Position numbers and translations under genes: made by a program | The notes under the pieces: model-generated | What the model was told of the DNA's origin: nothing | Database searches by the model: none | The model's input: the letters and a program-made list of their open reading frames with translations, nothing else | Part shown: piece by piece, positions 45,391 through 57,000 of the stretch | How positions within the stretch are numbered: the stretch's first letter is position 1 | Layout of the letters: every line of letters starts with the position of its first letter | Origin: Melitaea cinxia | Lineage: Eukaryota; Arthropoda; Insecta; Lepidoptera; Nymphalidae | Assembly: GCF_905220565.1 (NCBI RefSeq) | Contig: NC_059415.1 | Coordinates: 4,260,001-4,324,000 of the forward strand | DNA: 64,000 nt | Direction of reading: 5' to 3'

Positions 45391-46280
45391 TAGTTCGCGT
45401 CATGTAAAAATAACGCTGGCCTTGAAACTGCGCAGAAGCGATTTATCGGTCTATTTGGTGGTATGGGGTAGGGGACGGGAGTGTTTATCACGTATCGCAT
45501 GCTTGCCGGTGTGCTATTGGTTAGACAGTTCGACGTCGACTCAAAATATTATCGCGCACAAAAGTTTTAAATTACGAAATAGTTTTACATAGAGAAGTGA
45601 GAAAAATTATTTATAATATATAATTCGCGTCATGTAAAAAGAACGCTGGTTGTCAAAATGCGCAAAGGTAGATCAAGTGACCGGTGGTCGTGGGCTTGTC
45701 GGAGTTGACGTTTCCAATGCGCAAAGGCGATTTACAGTGTTGCCAACTCTTGAAAAAACTTTTTCGTACTGTCCATTTTTTGGAACAGTCTTATTTGTTA
45801 AACAATCCACTGTCAATCGTAATTCACGTTTTTTCCGCATTTATCACTCACTTTCACAACACATTAGCATACGGACACTTGTAAAACTCCATTTACTATT
45901 TATTTCACAAAAAAAAATATATCAATTTATCATTTTAAACAGATAAAAACTATTTAGATACTAACATCGAGAGTTCAGATAATTAATATTTTTGAATAAG
46001 ACATTTCAATAACTAAAAAATTTGTTATTGCTTTTGTTTAAATTTTTTTTTTTTTTTTGTAATTTTGTAAAGTGATAATTATTATACTTATTTAGTCCGA
46101 ATTATTCGCACTGGTATTTTTAGTATTTTTTTAATGTACCTACCAATAACCATTATACGAAGCCGCGAGTGAAAACCTAATTAAAAAATAAAACAGTAGT
46201 ACTTTTGTGCGCGAGTATACCCATGCGCAAACGCACCCCCTCCAGTTTCTTTCAGCGTTCTTTTTACATGACGCGAACTA
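45391..46280. mobile_element. Inverted-repeat DNA element flanked by TA
   Basis: The left end TAGTTCGCGTCATGTAAAAA and the complement of the right end (46251-46280) match over about 28 bp, and TA lies directly outside both (45389-45390, 46281-46282). A third, internal copy of the end motif lies at 45621-45650, so a related shorter element may be nested or share the right end. 890 bp with no transposase. The TA target points to a Tc1/mariner-like helper, as inference. Confidence 0.65.
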
Positions 46281-46482
46281 TACCAGCGTCACCAAGAACT
46301 TTAGTTGAAACATAATAATATCACAAATATACGAGATATAAGTCCCGTAAATTTCTAATGAACCTCGCTATATTGAGCATATTGAAATTTCTTTTTTTTA
46401 ATAAATATACGTCAATGAATATTAATACTTTGAACTATGATTACTAACGTATTAATTCAGCATTTTATGCAGTTTATTAAAA

Positions 46483-46633
46483 CTAGCTCTCCGGACAGAC
46501 TTCGTTCTGTCAAAAATTAATAGTAAAAATTATTATTATTATTATTATTATTTTTGTATTAAAACCTTCCGAATTGGTCGAGCCATTCTCAAGTTATGCG
46601 CTTATTAGCAACATTCATTTTTATTTATGTAGA
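46483..46633 (-). mobile_element. Short Helitron-like element (family D)
   Basis: 151 bp. The minus strand starts TCTACATAAATAAAAATGAA after A and ends hairpin GACAGAACGAAGTCTGTC, then CGGAGAGCTAG before T. Canonical ends. Confidence 0.7.
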
Positions 46634-47690
46634 TTAAATGTGTACTCGCAAATAAACGCCTATTTCTTTCGTTTTCTTTTACAGAATGTAATTATATAAC
46701 CATAAAAACTTTGGTAAGGACTATATTCAAGATTTCTTACCTGTAGCTACAAAAAACAACTTAACTTAGCCACTTATTGCCAACTTTAGGGTCCCATGCT
46801 ACATACATCCTAGATTGTTTTATATGGTATTATAAAGCAACTTTTGTATAGTAAAATATACTCACACTGGCCTGTCAGTGACTTTACAATGGTGTTATTT
46901 TAGTTGACAATTGGTTTTTAGAATAGTATTAAAAATAAAAAAATATGATAGTTTTCAATTTACTGCTCACAAATTGTCATTGTATGACACATTATAAAGC
47001 ATACATTATTTTATTACAATTAAATTAGAAGAATGCCAAAACAGCTAAAAATTATCATTGTATCACAATTGTATTCGAAGATGTATTTGAACCAACACTG
47101 GATTTATAGACATGTCGTTTACTTACCACGTGCATATACATGTATTCTGTATTATATATTACTGGCATAAAAAACATACTATTATTTATGTTTGTAAGTA
47201 AATGGTCCCTATGTAAAATAATTGTTTAATTAACATACAAATTGGATTAAAATGAACTAGTCATAGTATATATTACATTTATTTAGGAATGGATTAGAAC
47301 TATGTAACTACCCTCATTATAAAAAGGCACACATTCTCATTCATTTACTAACCATCGGTCCCTATGAAAAACATTATCATAACAAATTATTATCTGACAA
47401 ATGCATAATTTACTTAATAATAATTGTTTATCTATCCTGTTACTTCATTGTCAATCCTACTACGTATACTAAGGTCCATTTCATATGCAGGACATTGGCT
47501 AAATTCAATTGCAGTTTCCTTTTTATATATTTATCTTGTTGCTATTACAACACGAAAAAATCATTATCACAAAATGTCAACTTATTACACCTAAATTGTA
47601 AATCCTGGCAGTATAATGTGCCCATATTTATATAGTTAATTTGATATGAACAATTAATCAATAAATATAATTATAATAAGTATAATTAAT
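46634..47690. other. Sequence downstream of GT92, likely 3' UTR plus spacer
   Basis: No gene seen. As the region follows the GT92 stop on the minus strand, its 3' UTR should lie here. TTTATT at about 47279 is a possible minus-strand AATAAA but is far from the stop. Confidence 0.4.
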
Positions 47691-49187
47691 TTATAACATA
47701 TCTCTAACATTGTCATTGTATGACTTCTCCCAAATTTGGCCAGATCTGTACAACCTGTATATTTTATTACTCACTAAATTCTGACCAAATTTAAGCATTG
47801 CACCTTCAAACTTGTGTGGAAATACTTGCATTTCCGTTTCATTGTAACCTTCTGGGTGGAATTTCTTTCTATCTCTACATACATTATACTTATGTGCTCC
47901 TAGTAAGTCTAATGGAATATTCTTGATATTAGAAGTCAGATTAAAGAGATCATCAAATGAAGTCATAGTGTCAAAATTCCTTATTTTTACGGGTGTAGTG
48001 TCCTGAGGTATAGTGTAGTAGTGAGTTTTCTTTGTTATATCTGGATAGCCTATTTCAGCATCAATGTCATCTGGTTGATTCAAGCAAAACATTAATGGTT
48101 CAACTACATATGTTCTAAGTGATCGTATTGGATCAAAATCATCTAAAACATCCTTGAAATTATTATGGACCCTTGGCACTAAAAATTCATCCCAAGAAAG
48201 CACCGCAACATGACTTACTTTGTTAGATTCCTCTTTATCATATCTAAAATGTCGGAACAAGCAATCAAGTTCAATGGCATTTCTGACAATATCGTAAGAC
48301 TTTGAAAATAAAAATGGGTAGTTTAGAGGGTAGAATTGTATTTGCCACTGAGTGATATCTGAGGGGAACAAGTTCAATCTTCTTATCACATCCTCTGATA
48401 TCATACTGTCATATATTGTGAAGTAATCAACTCCGATTAAGTGATGAAATACCAAGAATTCAATAAAGGCGTCCCGTGATACAATAGGTGTTCTGTTTGG
48501 TATGACACATATTGCTGGTTCAATATTATTGACAAATCTTATGTTGCTTCTCACTCGAGGTTTTCTCTTCGTATTTACTTGAATCACTTTGCTGATCGGT
48601 GCGTGCATTGGATTAGTATTATAGTCATTTAAATAGAAACTTATTCCTTTTGGTTTTCCGAAATTTTGGGTTAGAGAACATTCAAATATGTATAAACGAT
48701 AATTATTAATAACATCGGACACTATTTTGTAGTTGAATCTTCCGGCTTTAGGCTTGGAACTATTTTCAAACCAAATATTACATCGGTATTTTGGAGTTAC
48801 ATCGGCCTTGCCTATGACGATCGTGTCTATAACATGAGCGTTTGTCGGCGACAAATTGTCGTATTTGTTATAAGATCGTAGGAAAGATGAATATGAATAA
48901 AAGTTTTCATCGATTTCTTGAAATAAAGGCGGAGTTTCGCGCACTTCCATTGATGAGTTGCGAAGTATTTCAGACAGCATGGTCGCATTAAAACCGGGTC
49001 CGCAAAACTCGATCTCGGACAAGCCAGGCTTACCAAAAAAGTTGAGTACTTCTAGAACATACCGAAGCCGGTAGTATTCGTGGCGATATATAAGGAGAGT
49101 TACTACACTTACAAAACACACAACAACAAGAATCAGCTGATAATATTTCCTCATTATGTTGCCCGAGGGTTTACGCGCAGTCTTCAT
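47691..49187 (-). CDS. Glycosyltransferase family 92 protein, type II membrane
   Basis: Single-exon gene of 498 residues. A short basic cytoplasmic tail is followed by one membrane anchor at about 16-34 (YYQLILVVVCFVSVVTLLIY), so the rest should face the Golgi lumen. The GT92 (DUF23) core runs from about 225 to 470: AICVIPNRTPIVS, EFLVFHHLIGVDYFTIYD, then YDIVRNAIELDCLFRH and VAVLSWDEFLVPR. GT92 enzymes of animals add galactose to N- or other glycans; the acceptor here is unknown. The usual D-x-D-E-F metal motif reads S-W-D-E-F (331-335), so the first Asp is replaced. Several N-glycosylation sequons (N67, N77, N142) fit a lumenal domain. The ATG at 49187 gives the anchor right at the N-terminus; an alternative at residue 12 also keeps it. 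It is divergent from p47. Confidence 0.88.
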   Translation of the reverse strand: MKTARKPSGNIMRKYYQLILVVVCFVSVVTLLIYRHEYYRLRYVLEVLNFFGKPGLSEIEFCGPGFNATMLSEILRNSSMEVRETPPLFQEIDENFYSYSSFLRSYNKYDNLSPTNAHVIDTIVIGKADVTPKYRCNIWFENSSKPKAGRFNYKIVSDVINNYRLYIFECSLTQNFGKPKGISFYLNDYNTNPMHAPISKVIQVNTKRKPRVRSNIRFVNNIEPAICVIPNRTPIVSRDAFIEFLVFHHLIGVDYFTIYDSMISEDVIRRLNLFPSDITQWQIQFYPLNYPFLFSKSYDIVRNAIELDCLFRHFRYDKEESNKVSHVAVLSWDEFLVPRVHNNFKDVLDDFDPIRSLRTYVVEPLMFCLNQPDDIDAEIGYPDITKKTHYYTIPQDTTPVKIRNFDTMTSFDDLFNLTSNIKNIPLDLLGAHKYNVCRDRKKFHPEGYNETEMQVFPHKFEGAMLKFGQNLVSNKIYRLYRSGQIWEKSYNDNVRDML

Positions 49188-49639
49188 TTATTTAAATTAC
49201 CATGTGCATTTAATTCAATCAGTTTTAACTTAAACTGAAATTATCTATAAGTATTATATATATAGTATCAACAAAATTAAGACAAACTATTTTCAAAATA
49301 ATTAACTGCATTACTCTGCATTGCACAAAAATTGACAATTGAAATTTGATTTTGACATTGACATGAGTCTGACTGACTTAGGATGCGTTCCACCTAAGGC
49401 CCATAACGCCATCGATCACGATCGCTGAAATTGCCATTCCACTAAGGTAAAAAACGGCGTAGGTTTTGTACTTGTAGGCGAATTTTATATGAGGAACGTA
49501 TATTTGGGCGCTGTCAGGTGTCAACTGTGTGGTCACAATATGGTGGCGTGGAGAAAACATGCAGCTGTGGGGGTTATAAGTGAATATTTCACTGAGATTG
49601 GAGTAAAACAATTAAACATTGATTCCTGGGAATTAAACG

Positions 49640-49860
49640 TTTTTTAAACATTTTTGAATATCATATCAAAAATTGACCGCTCCAGCGGGGATCGAACCCG
49701 CGTCTCCGACTGACCGTGTTGGCGCTCTAGCCAATTAATAATTTTTTGATATGATATTCAAAAATTAATAATTTTTTGATATGATATTTAAAAATGTTTA
49801 GAATTCCTAATGTATGAGTAACACAAAAATAAAATCGTACATATTAAAAATAGCATGGTG
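49640..49860. repeat. tRNA-derived SINE, head with two opposed tails
   Basis: The head (minus strand) has a B box GGTTCGATCCC and an A-box-like GGCTAGAGCG. Its tail 'tttgatatgatattcaaaaa' appears on both sides, once in each orientation, with the plus-sense tail partly doubled (49740-49790). This makes an inverted repeat around the head. Not a tRNA gene. Confidence 0.65.
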
Positions 49861-50005
49861 TCGTCTCCTGTCAAAGATTTTCATTGTAATATGAAACTTT
49901 GAATAGTTACGAGTTTCTGTAAAGAACTCACTATAGACGGCGCCACGGTTCGCTTAAACCGAATATAAAAATCATCATATCAAGAATTTCGATATAGTGG
50001 GTACA

Positions 50006-50162
50006 TCGTTCCATAGCTTGATTGGCTAGAGCGTCGACATGGTCAGTCGGAGACGCGGGTTCGATTCCCGTTGGAGCGGTCAATTTTTGATATGGTATTC
50101 AAAACTGTTTAGAATTCCTAATGTGTGGGTAACACAAAAATAAAATCGTACAAATTAAACGT
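50006..50162 (+). repeat. tRNA-derived SINE, plus-sense full copy
   Basis: 'ttgattggctagagcg' (A box) and GGTTCGATTCC (B box, about 50056-50066), then the tail 'gatatggtattcaaaactgt...aaaatcgtacaaattaaa'. Same family as 49640-49860, opposite orientation of the head. Confidence 0.75.
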
Positions 50163-51073
50163 TTTTGCAGAATCGAATGAGAGATAACATTCACAATTTG
50201 TCATTGACGGTAGTTTTTTTCAAATTCCCGTGACGTTTTGATGAAAGCTAATTTGACCCACCTATATGTTGTGGGCGATGTGGTCCCGAACATTGGCGTC
50301 ATCTATGGCGTCGAGCAATCGCTCGCGATGACTACGGTCTTTAGGGGACATCCATTAATTAGGTGAGTTCAGAATGTGGGGAGGGGTCCGATGAAATCTC
50401 ACCAAATCTCATTTAAACCGAGGGGGGATAATCGAAAATCTCACATTAACTTTAAAAAATATATAATATTAAAAAATATATATTTAGTGTACATTTTGCC
50501 CGCTAAAATAAGTCTCATGGCTATTAAAACCATTTAGTTTTTGCTTTGAATTTTATTTTATTTAAATAACCTCTAATTCTCTATCATATTCAGAGACAAT
50601 CTCACGTAAGGGGAAGGAGGGTCTAGGAAAATCTCACCTAAGGTGGGAGGGGTCTAAAACTCTAAACTGATCGAAGGAACGATAAATGGGTTTTCCGGGC
50701 GTTGCGGATGCTTAGTGGAACGCAGCCTTAAAGAAATCGTTACCGTTTACAACGTCCATTACATGAAATTACCCAAGTGTATTCTAATTTTACAAAAAAA
50801 ATATATTAATATTAATCTCAAATTATACGTTGCCATATGAATTAGTTGTCTTTTATTTCATTTTAACTTTAAAACCAGTTTTTTCACTTTAATAGACAAT
50901 TTTATTTTTCTATCAAAGAAAAACTTATGTAGAGATTCTCTATGCCTGATTGAAACTCTGATGACTTGCTTAGTTTTGATTTCGTTTAACATATTAATAA
51001 ATAACAAAATAAGTTAAATAAAAGATTACATTAGTATAGTTGTATTGTCTAGCTATTTTGAGCAAAATTAAAA

Positions 51074-54000
51074 ATGTCCGCTAACAAAGAGGACACATTG
51101 AGGCAGTTTTGCGACGTAACCGGTGCCGATGAGAATCGAAGTAGATTCTTTTTGGAATCGTCGAACTGGCAGCTAGAGGCTAGTGTTTTTTCTTTATAAA
51201 CAAGTAATTATGTAGTAAAACACTTATACCCTTGCTAAATATGAATATTTAGGTTTTTACTTTTGCTATAAACTAGACTACCCATATATCAACTTGAAAA
51301 GACTTATTTTTCGTCGCTGAAAATATTCTGTCTTAATAATCTTCTTTGTTTTTACTCCGTATTTAATTGAAAAGAATTGTCGGATTTTATGAATTCCATC
51401 TATTTACATATAGTATCATTTTTCTTATTAGAAATTAAACTACTCCTTTTGATATAACGTTTTAGGTAGCATTGTCCAGTTTTTACGAACATGGAGGCAA
51501 TGTAGAGGAAGCACCAAGTGCACCTGCTGTTGCCCCTGCCATGTCAGATAGTGACATGGACTCACCCCCTAGGTCACCAGGACGGCCACAGAAAAAGGAG
51601 AAAAAGAAATCCAATCCACACTTTGCTACGTTAGATTCACTGCAGCAAGAAAGTTCCAGTGAGGATGAAGAAGGTTGGTGTTTGGTTATTTTTTGGGTAT
51701 AAAAAAAAATTTTTTAGTGGAATTATTGCCACCATACATACATTATTTGCAATATCAAACATTTCTGAGTATGGTTGCCAAGCTTTGTAATAAAATAATG
51801 AAAACTGCAATTACACTTTTAATTGTAGTATCAAAAAATGTATGAATAGATAATAAAGAAGATATACAGGAACTTCATTTTAAAGTTTCATGCTCGAAAC
51901 ATACAGATGAAAATAATTCTAGAAGAATTGAAAGTAATATAGAGTTAGATGAGACTAAAAGAGAAATAGAAAAATTAAAAAAAGAAATTGATTTACTGAC
52001 AAAAGAAAATATAGAGTTAAGACAAGAAATAGCAAGATTTAATAGTATAGATTGTGATGCAGGTCTGTTTTAAATTAAAATGAAAATATATGAACTTAAT
52101 TTTTTTTTAAATCTGATAATAGTTATGAGTACTATCTTCATCTCTATTCACACTTAACAAACCCCTTTAATAATAAGCAGTTATTTGTGAACATATAATG
52201 AATATATATGTTACCTTTTTATAAATATAATTATAGTAAAAAGGTTTATTCTTGGTCTTAAATACTCATAAATATTAAACAATAATCTCAATATTTTGTA
52301 ATCAGTAACTTGTCATGTCCAGACTATATAATGCCCAGTTTAAAATCAGGAAGTAATAACATATGTTTGATGATATTATATGCCTTGTTGTACATTAATA
52401 AAAAACGTCATTGGCATTACAAAAAGATTTTGTATTTTTATTCTGTATAAATTAAATGCTGACTTATTGTTACAGGTCAAGCTTTCTACGCCGGAGGATC
52501 GGAAAGATCAGGACAACAGATTATTGGACCAGGAAAGGGTCGCAAGGATATTGTCACAGAAATGTTTAAAAGTGTCAGAGAGTAAGATATAAATTGTATT
52601 TCTTAATATTTTGTTATTTAAAATAGAATTCAAGTATTTAGGAAAAACCAAAATTAATTTTTTTAATTTCAGCTTTAATTCATTAATTAAAGACAAGCAG
52701 AATTTCGTTATTTGACCAATCAAATTTGGATTTATTCTTATTAGTCTAGTAGTAGCAGATTTTATTTGTTCATATTATTTGTTCCCTACAGAAGAAATCC
52801 TTTGGCTACCTCCAATATCAAATAATCAAATTATTATAAACTATAGCAATGAGTTTTGTTTTAATCAGTGTAGTTACGTTAATCAACTTACATTAACTGG
52901 TTGAAACTAGTGAAAGTCTATGTCTACCTCATGACGATCTTTCACAACTATTGTAATATAAGATGAAGTTTAAATATATTATTCATTTTTTAGAGGTGTT
53001 CATATTTATTTCAATAACTGTCCAATTCCTCAAACTAATTGTATAAATGTTATAGTAAAATTTGTAAATGTATTTGTATAATACAATTATGTCCATATTT
53101 TCTAGACGTGGCGCAGTCGTATTTGATGATGAGCCTTCCTCTACAAGCCGAGGCCGCGGAGGTGTGTTCGGCGGAGTCGGATACAGATTAGGTTTGTAAA
53201 TATATACACTTTTTAGATCTGGCAAGGCTGTTCTAATTTTTCAGTTCTATTGACAGTATAAATCTCTGTACATAACTAACTTACCTTGTAATACTTATTC
53301 TAGAAGAAGAAATGGGTGTCAAGACCTTTGTGTGAGAAATGGTGATAGCCCAAAAGTAATTTACTATGCCAAGGATATGAATATGAGTTTGTGATAACTC
53401 TTTGAACGGGAGTCTAATCCGCAGTCAAGGGAACTATAGTAGTTATTGTGAAGCTACCATAGATTTGATAAGAATTATCACAATACTTAGCAGATATTCT
53501 TAAAAAAAAAAACTGTCAATTGTTATAAAATATTTAGATGAGAAATAATAGAGATGAAGAAATAGTTGAAAACAAATTCATTAAAGACTTCTAGAGCAGT
53601 ACATAATGTAAAAAATGTTTGTGACCAGTCTGTTCATTTTTTAATTTTTCTTTTTTCTGTATTTAGGCCAAACAGCAGACGATCATGAACAGGTGACACC
53701 GGGTAACACACAGCAACAGGTTAATATTATTTATCTATTTAGTAAACACTGGCTTGCAGTAAAACAACAAGTGTGATATTACAAAACATCAGTATTTAGG
53801 TGATTGCCTATTTTTTTTTAAAGCTGTTTTTAAATTACTAAGAATATTAGTAAACAATGATAAATAGATAAAATTTAATTACTTTCAGAAAAATATTGAA
53901 AACATTATTAAACTAGAGTTTATAATTACGTACTACAAGAAAATAGGGGCTCGGAGACGTCGAGTTGTGGAAAATGGCCCGTTCATCATCATATCATTAA

Positions 54001-57000
54001 AGTGTTACTCTTATTGCACCTAAGTTTGCTATTCATATATAAAATTTCTATGATGTTTCCAGGACAACCAACCCCGATCGGTCCGTCTGAGGCTATATCG
54101 TGAAGGCTTTACAGTAGACGACGGTCCGCTGAGACACTACACTGATCCTGAAAATGCTGAATTTCTCAGCTGTATACGTAGAGGGTGAGATTGTATATTT
54201 TATTTAACAATCAGCGTAATGACATTCATCAGTAAACATGATTATAAATTTAACTTAACAGTTTTTGCACTGAAATTATAAATGTAGATATTTGTTACAC
54301 TATTACAGTATTAAAATTGTATCACTTTACTTTCTTTAATATGGGCTAAACACATGAATTCGCGACATTTTTTGCGCGAACTTGGGGAGGCCTATGTCCA
54401 CCAGTGAGTGGTCTGTGATAAGCTGAAGCGATTATCACTTTATATAATGTAAATTAATAAATATCTCTTTGATTTTTAATTTATTTTATATTTAAATGTA
54501 TATTATAATGTATTGTAATGTATAGATCTGTAAGACCGAGAGTTTAATAATAATTTAAAGAAACACTTTATCAAATTTTTAACTGATACTGTAATAGTTA
54601 ATTTATTTTTTGATCAAATAAGTCAAAAAGGCTGTTTAGCTAAAAACGAGTGTTCAGTGTGCTTTAGACCATACACTGAAGTAAAACTTACGAAACGTAA
54701 CTCTCTTTCTATATTCATATTCATCATTATCATCATCATTATTACAGGCTATACAGTCCACTCCTGGACACAGGCCTCCACAAGCTTACGCCAAAAATAA
54801 CGTGAACTCATGTGTTTTGCCCATAGTCACCACGCTGGGCAGGCGGGTTGGTGACCGCAGTATTGGCTTTGTCGCACCGAAGACGCTGCTGCCCGTCTTC
54901 AGCCTGTGTATTTCAAAACCAGCAGTTAGATGGTTATCCCGCCACCGGTCGACTTTTTAAGTTCCAAGTTGGTAGCGGAACTGTGTTATCCCTTAGTCGC
55001 CTCTTATGACAACCACGGGAAGAGAGGGGGTGGCTATATTCTTTAGTACCGTAGCCACACAGTACTACTTTCTATATTCACTAACTTATATCTTCCTCTC
55101 AACTTCCGTTCGCCTCGCCCGATCACACTTTTCGTAACGCTCTCGTCATCATTCACCAGCTTACAACCAAGTCAACCATGCGTAATAAAGTTTTACTTCA
55201 AAGTTACCCTTTTAAATTAATTGTTTATTACAGAGAGATACCGTCGGAATTATCTAGGGCCCCAGGAGGCCCCGGGGGCGAAGTACGGCTTAGTCTTGAG
55301 GACCGCAGGCATGAGGAGTGTCCACGTACTCGCAAGCAGAACACACCCTTCTCTGGGAAGGGCCATATGTTGGGCAGGTGAGGGGCCTCGTTGAGGTTAT
55401 TTATAAATTTATATTTTAATTTATTTTGTCTTTCTAATGTGAAGTTATACAAAAAGAGCTGCTTGACCTACTTTCTCAATTAATAAATTTAGTTTTTGGT
55501 AACTCATGATTATACTATTTATAATTAACTGAGGTAGGGCACAGTAGGAATTTCCTGTTCAAAATATGGAGCAGCCCGACTGGGGTAGTACGTCGACCTT
55601 ACAGAAGATCACAGCAAAATGGATGAATGAGTTAGCCAGAGCGCCAGTCGCAGCGCGATTGTAAAGCTCCATATACTTACACTGGTTCGCCACCTTTGGG
55701 TTTACCCCCGGTAGGGACGGCAACGCGCTTTCGTCCCTCCTGGCGTTACAGGCCTACCGTCAGGTAACCGGCGCCCGTGCCGCTCAGTCCTCCGTAACCG
55801 TTTCTGTGCCCGCAGCCCCACGCCGGCCACGGTGGGCGCCACGGCGCCGCTGGGCGCGTCCCCCGCCGACCGCGCCGCCAACCAGCGCGCCGCGCAGGAC
55901 GCCGTGCGGGTGGACCCCGCCGGGCCCGTCACCACCGTGCAGGTACACCCCCCCCCACGTGGCTCCACCGTGCAGGTACACACCCCGACCCCCCACGTGG
56001 CTCCACCGTGCAGATACACTGCCAGAACCCCCCACGTGGCTCCACCGTGCAGATACACTGCCGGAACCCCCACATGGCCCACCGTGCAGATACACTGCCG
56101 ACCTCCCTCCTACCCCCACCCACGTTATCTCTTTGCCTCCTACCAATTTTCTACTTCAACTAGCCTCTTTCCGACTAATCAATCATCGTAATTATCATTA
56201 CAAAAGCGACATTAAATACCATACTGTGTACCAAATTTATTTAATAAAAAAAAACCCCACCCACGTGGCTCAACGTTATCCTTACATTCCCCACTATCCG
56301 TGACCCATACCTTTATCCGCACTCACTAACACATTATAATAAAAATTGTTACAAAAATTGACTCCATTCTTAAATACTAATTTTGTTTGTACGAAGTTTA
56401 TTACTTTTTAAAATCACGTGAACTTTGAGTTTTCTTGTATGAGAAAGTTGTTCAATGTGAAATTTTGTCAATAATTTCTTTCTCTATCCCTCAGAAAGTA
56501 CTTATTTAATTTTCTAGTAATAAATTTAAAAGTTCAATCCCAAAAGTATTCTTCACTAGTGTTATGAATGGTAGTCTATGTAAGTGAAACGTCACTGTCA
56601 TCACTCGTCACTAGAAACTTAATACGTACGTACACGTCCTTTGTCTTGTCAGCTAATCATTTAAGAAGGTCTTAAATAATATAAAGTTATATTTGTCCAC
56701 ACCGGAGTTTCATTATACATAACCAAATATATAACATGGTGTCAGAAGTAGTCTTTTAAAAGAACAACTACAAAATATAAAGTCAATGTCGGAGGTCAAA
56801 AAGGTCGAGCCACGTGGCGAGCGGGAAGAGGCAATGTCGTCGTCAAAAAGGCTTACAATAGCTGGAAATATCAAGCCCATGAGCCTGGAAGGCAATCTAT
56901 CGTCGAATTGGAAGAAATGGTACCAAACTTTCATTATTTTTCTTAAGGCAAGTGCCATATACGAAGAGTCAGACGCACGCAAAGTAGCAGTTTTATTACA

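Larger units (their letters stand above)
49381..50727. mobile_element. Harbinger-like MITE with nested SINEs
   Basis: Flanked by TTA on both sides (49378-49380, 50728-50730). The ends are GGATGCGTTCCACCTAAG and, complemented, GGCTGCGTTCCACTAAG. A 3-bp TTA/TAA duplication and GG-starting ends are typical of PIF/Harbinger MITEs. Inside are SINE pieces and a stretch at 50340-50670 with repeated 'aatctcac' words next to G-runs, also a known look of lepidopteran repeats. No transposase. Confidence 0.6.
49188..51073. promoter_or_regulatory. Divergent GT92/p47 promoter interval, expanded by transposons
   Basis: The two start codons are 1886 bp apart, but 1347 bp is one MITE (49381-50727) with SINE inserts. 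Without it only about 0.5 kb separates the genes, so a shared promoter is plausible. No TATA box was assigned. Confidence 0.5.

Noticed and set aside
45650..45946. 98-aa and 66-aa ORFs
   Set aside because: They lie inside the TA-flanked inverted-repeat element and show no domain.
49675..50080. Two further tRNA-like sequences
   Set aside because: Both are heads of the same SINE family, with shared tails.
55806..56303. Proline/arginine-rich ORFs of 119-165 aa on both strands
   Set aside because: They arise from GC-rich p47 exon 8 and the donor-derived minisatellite; only the p47 frame has family similarity.
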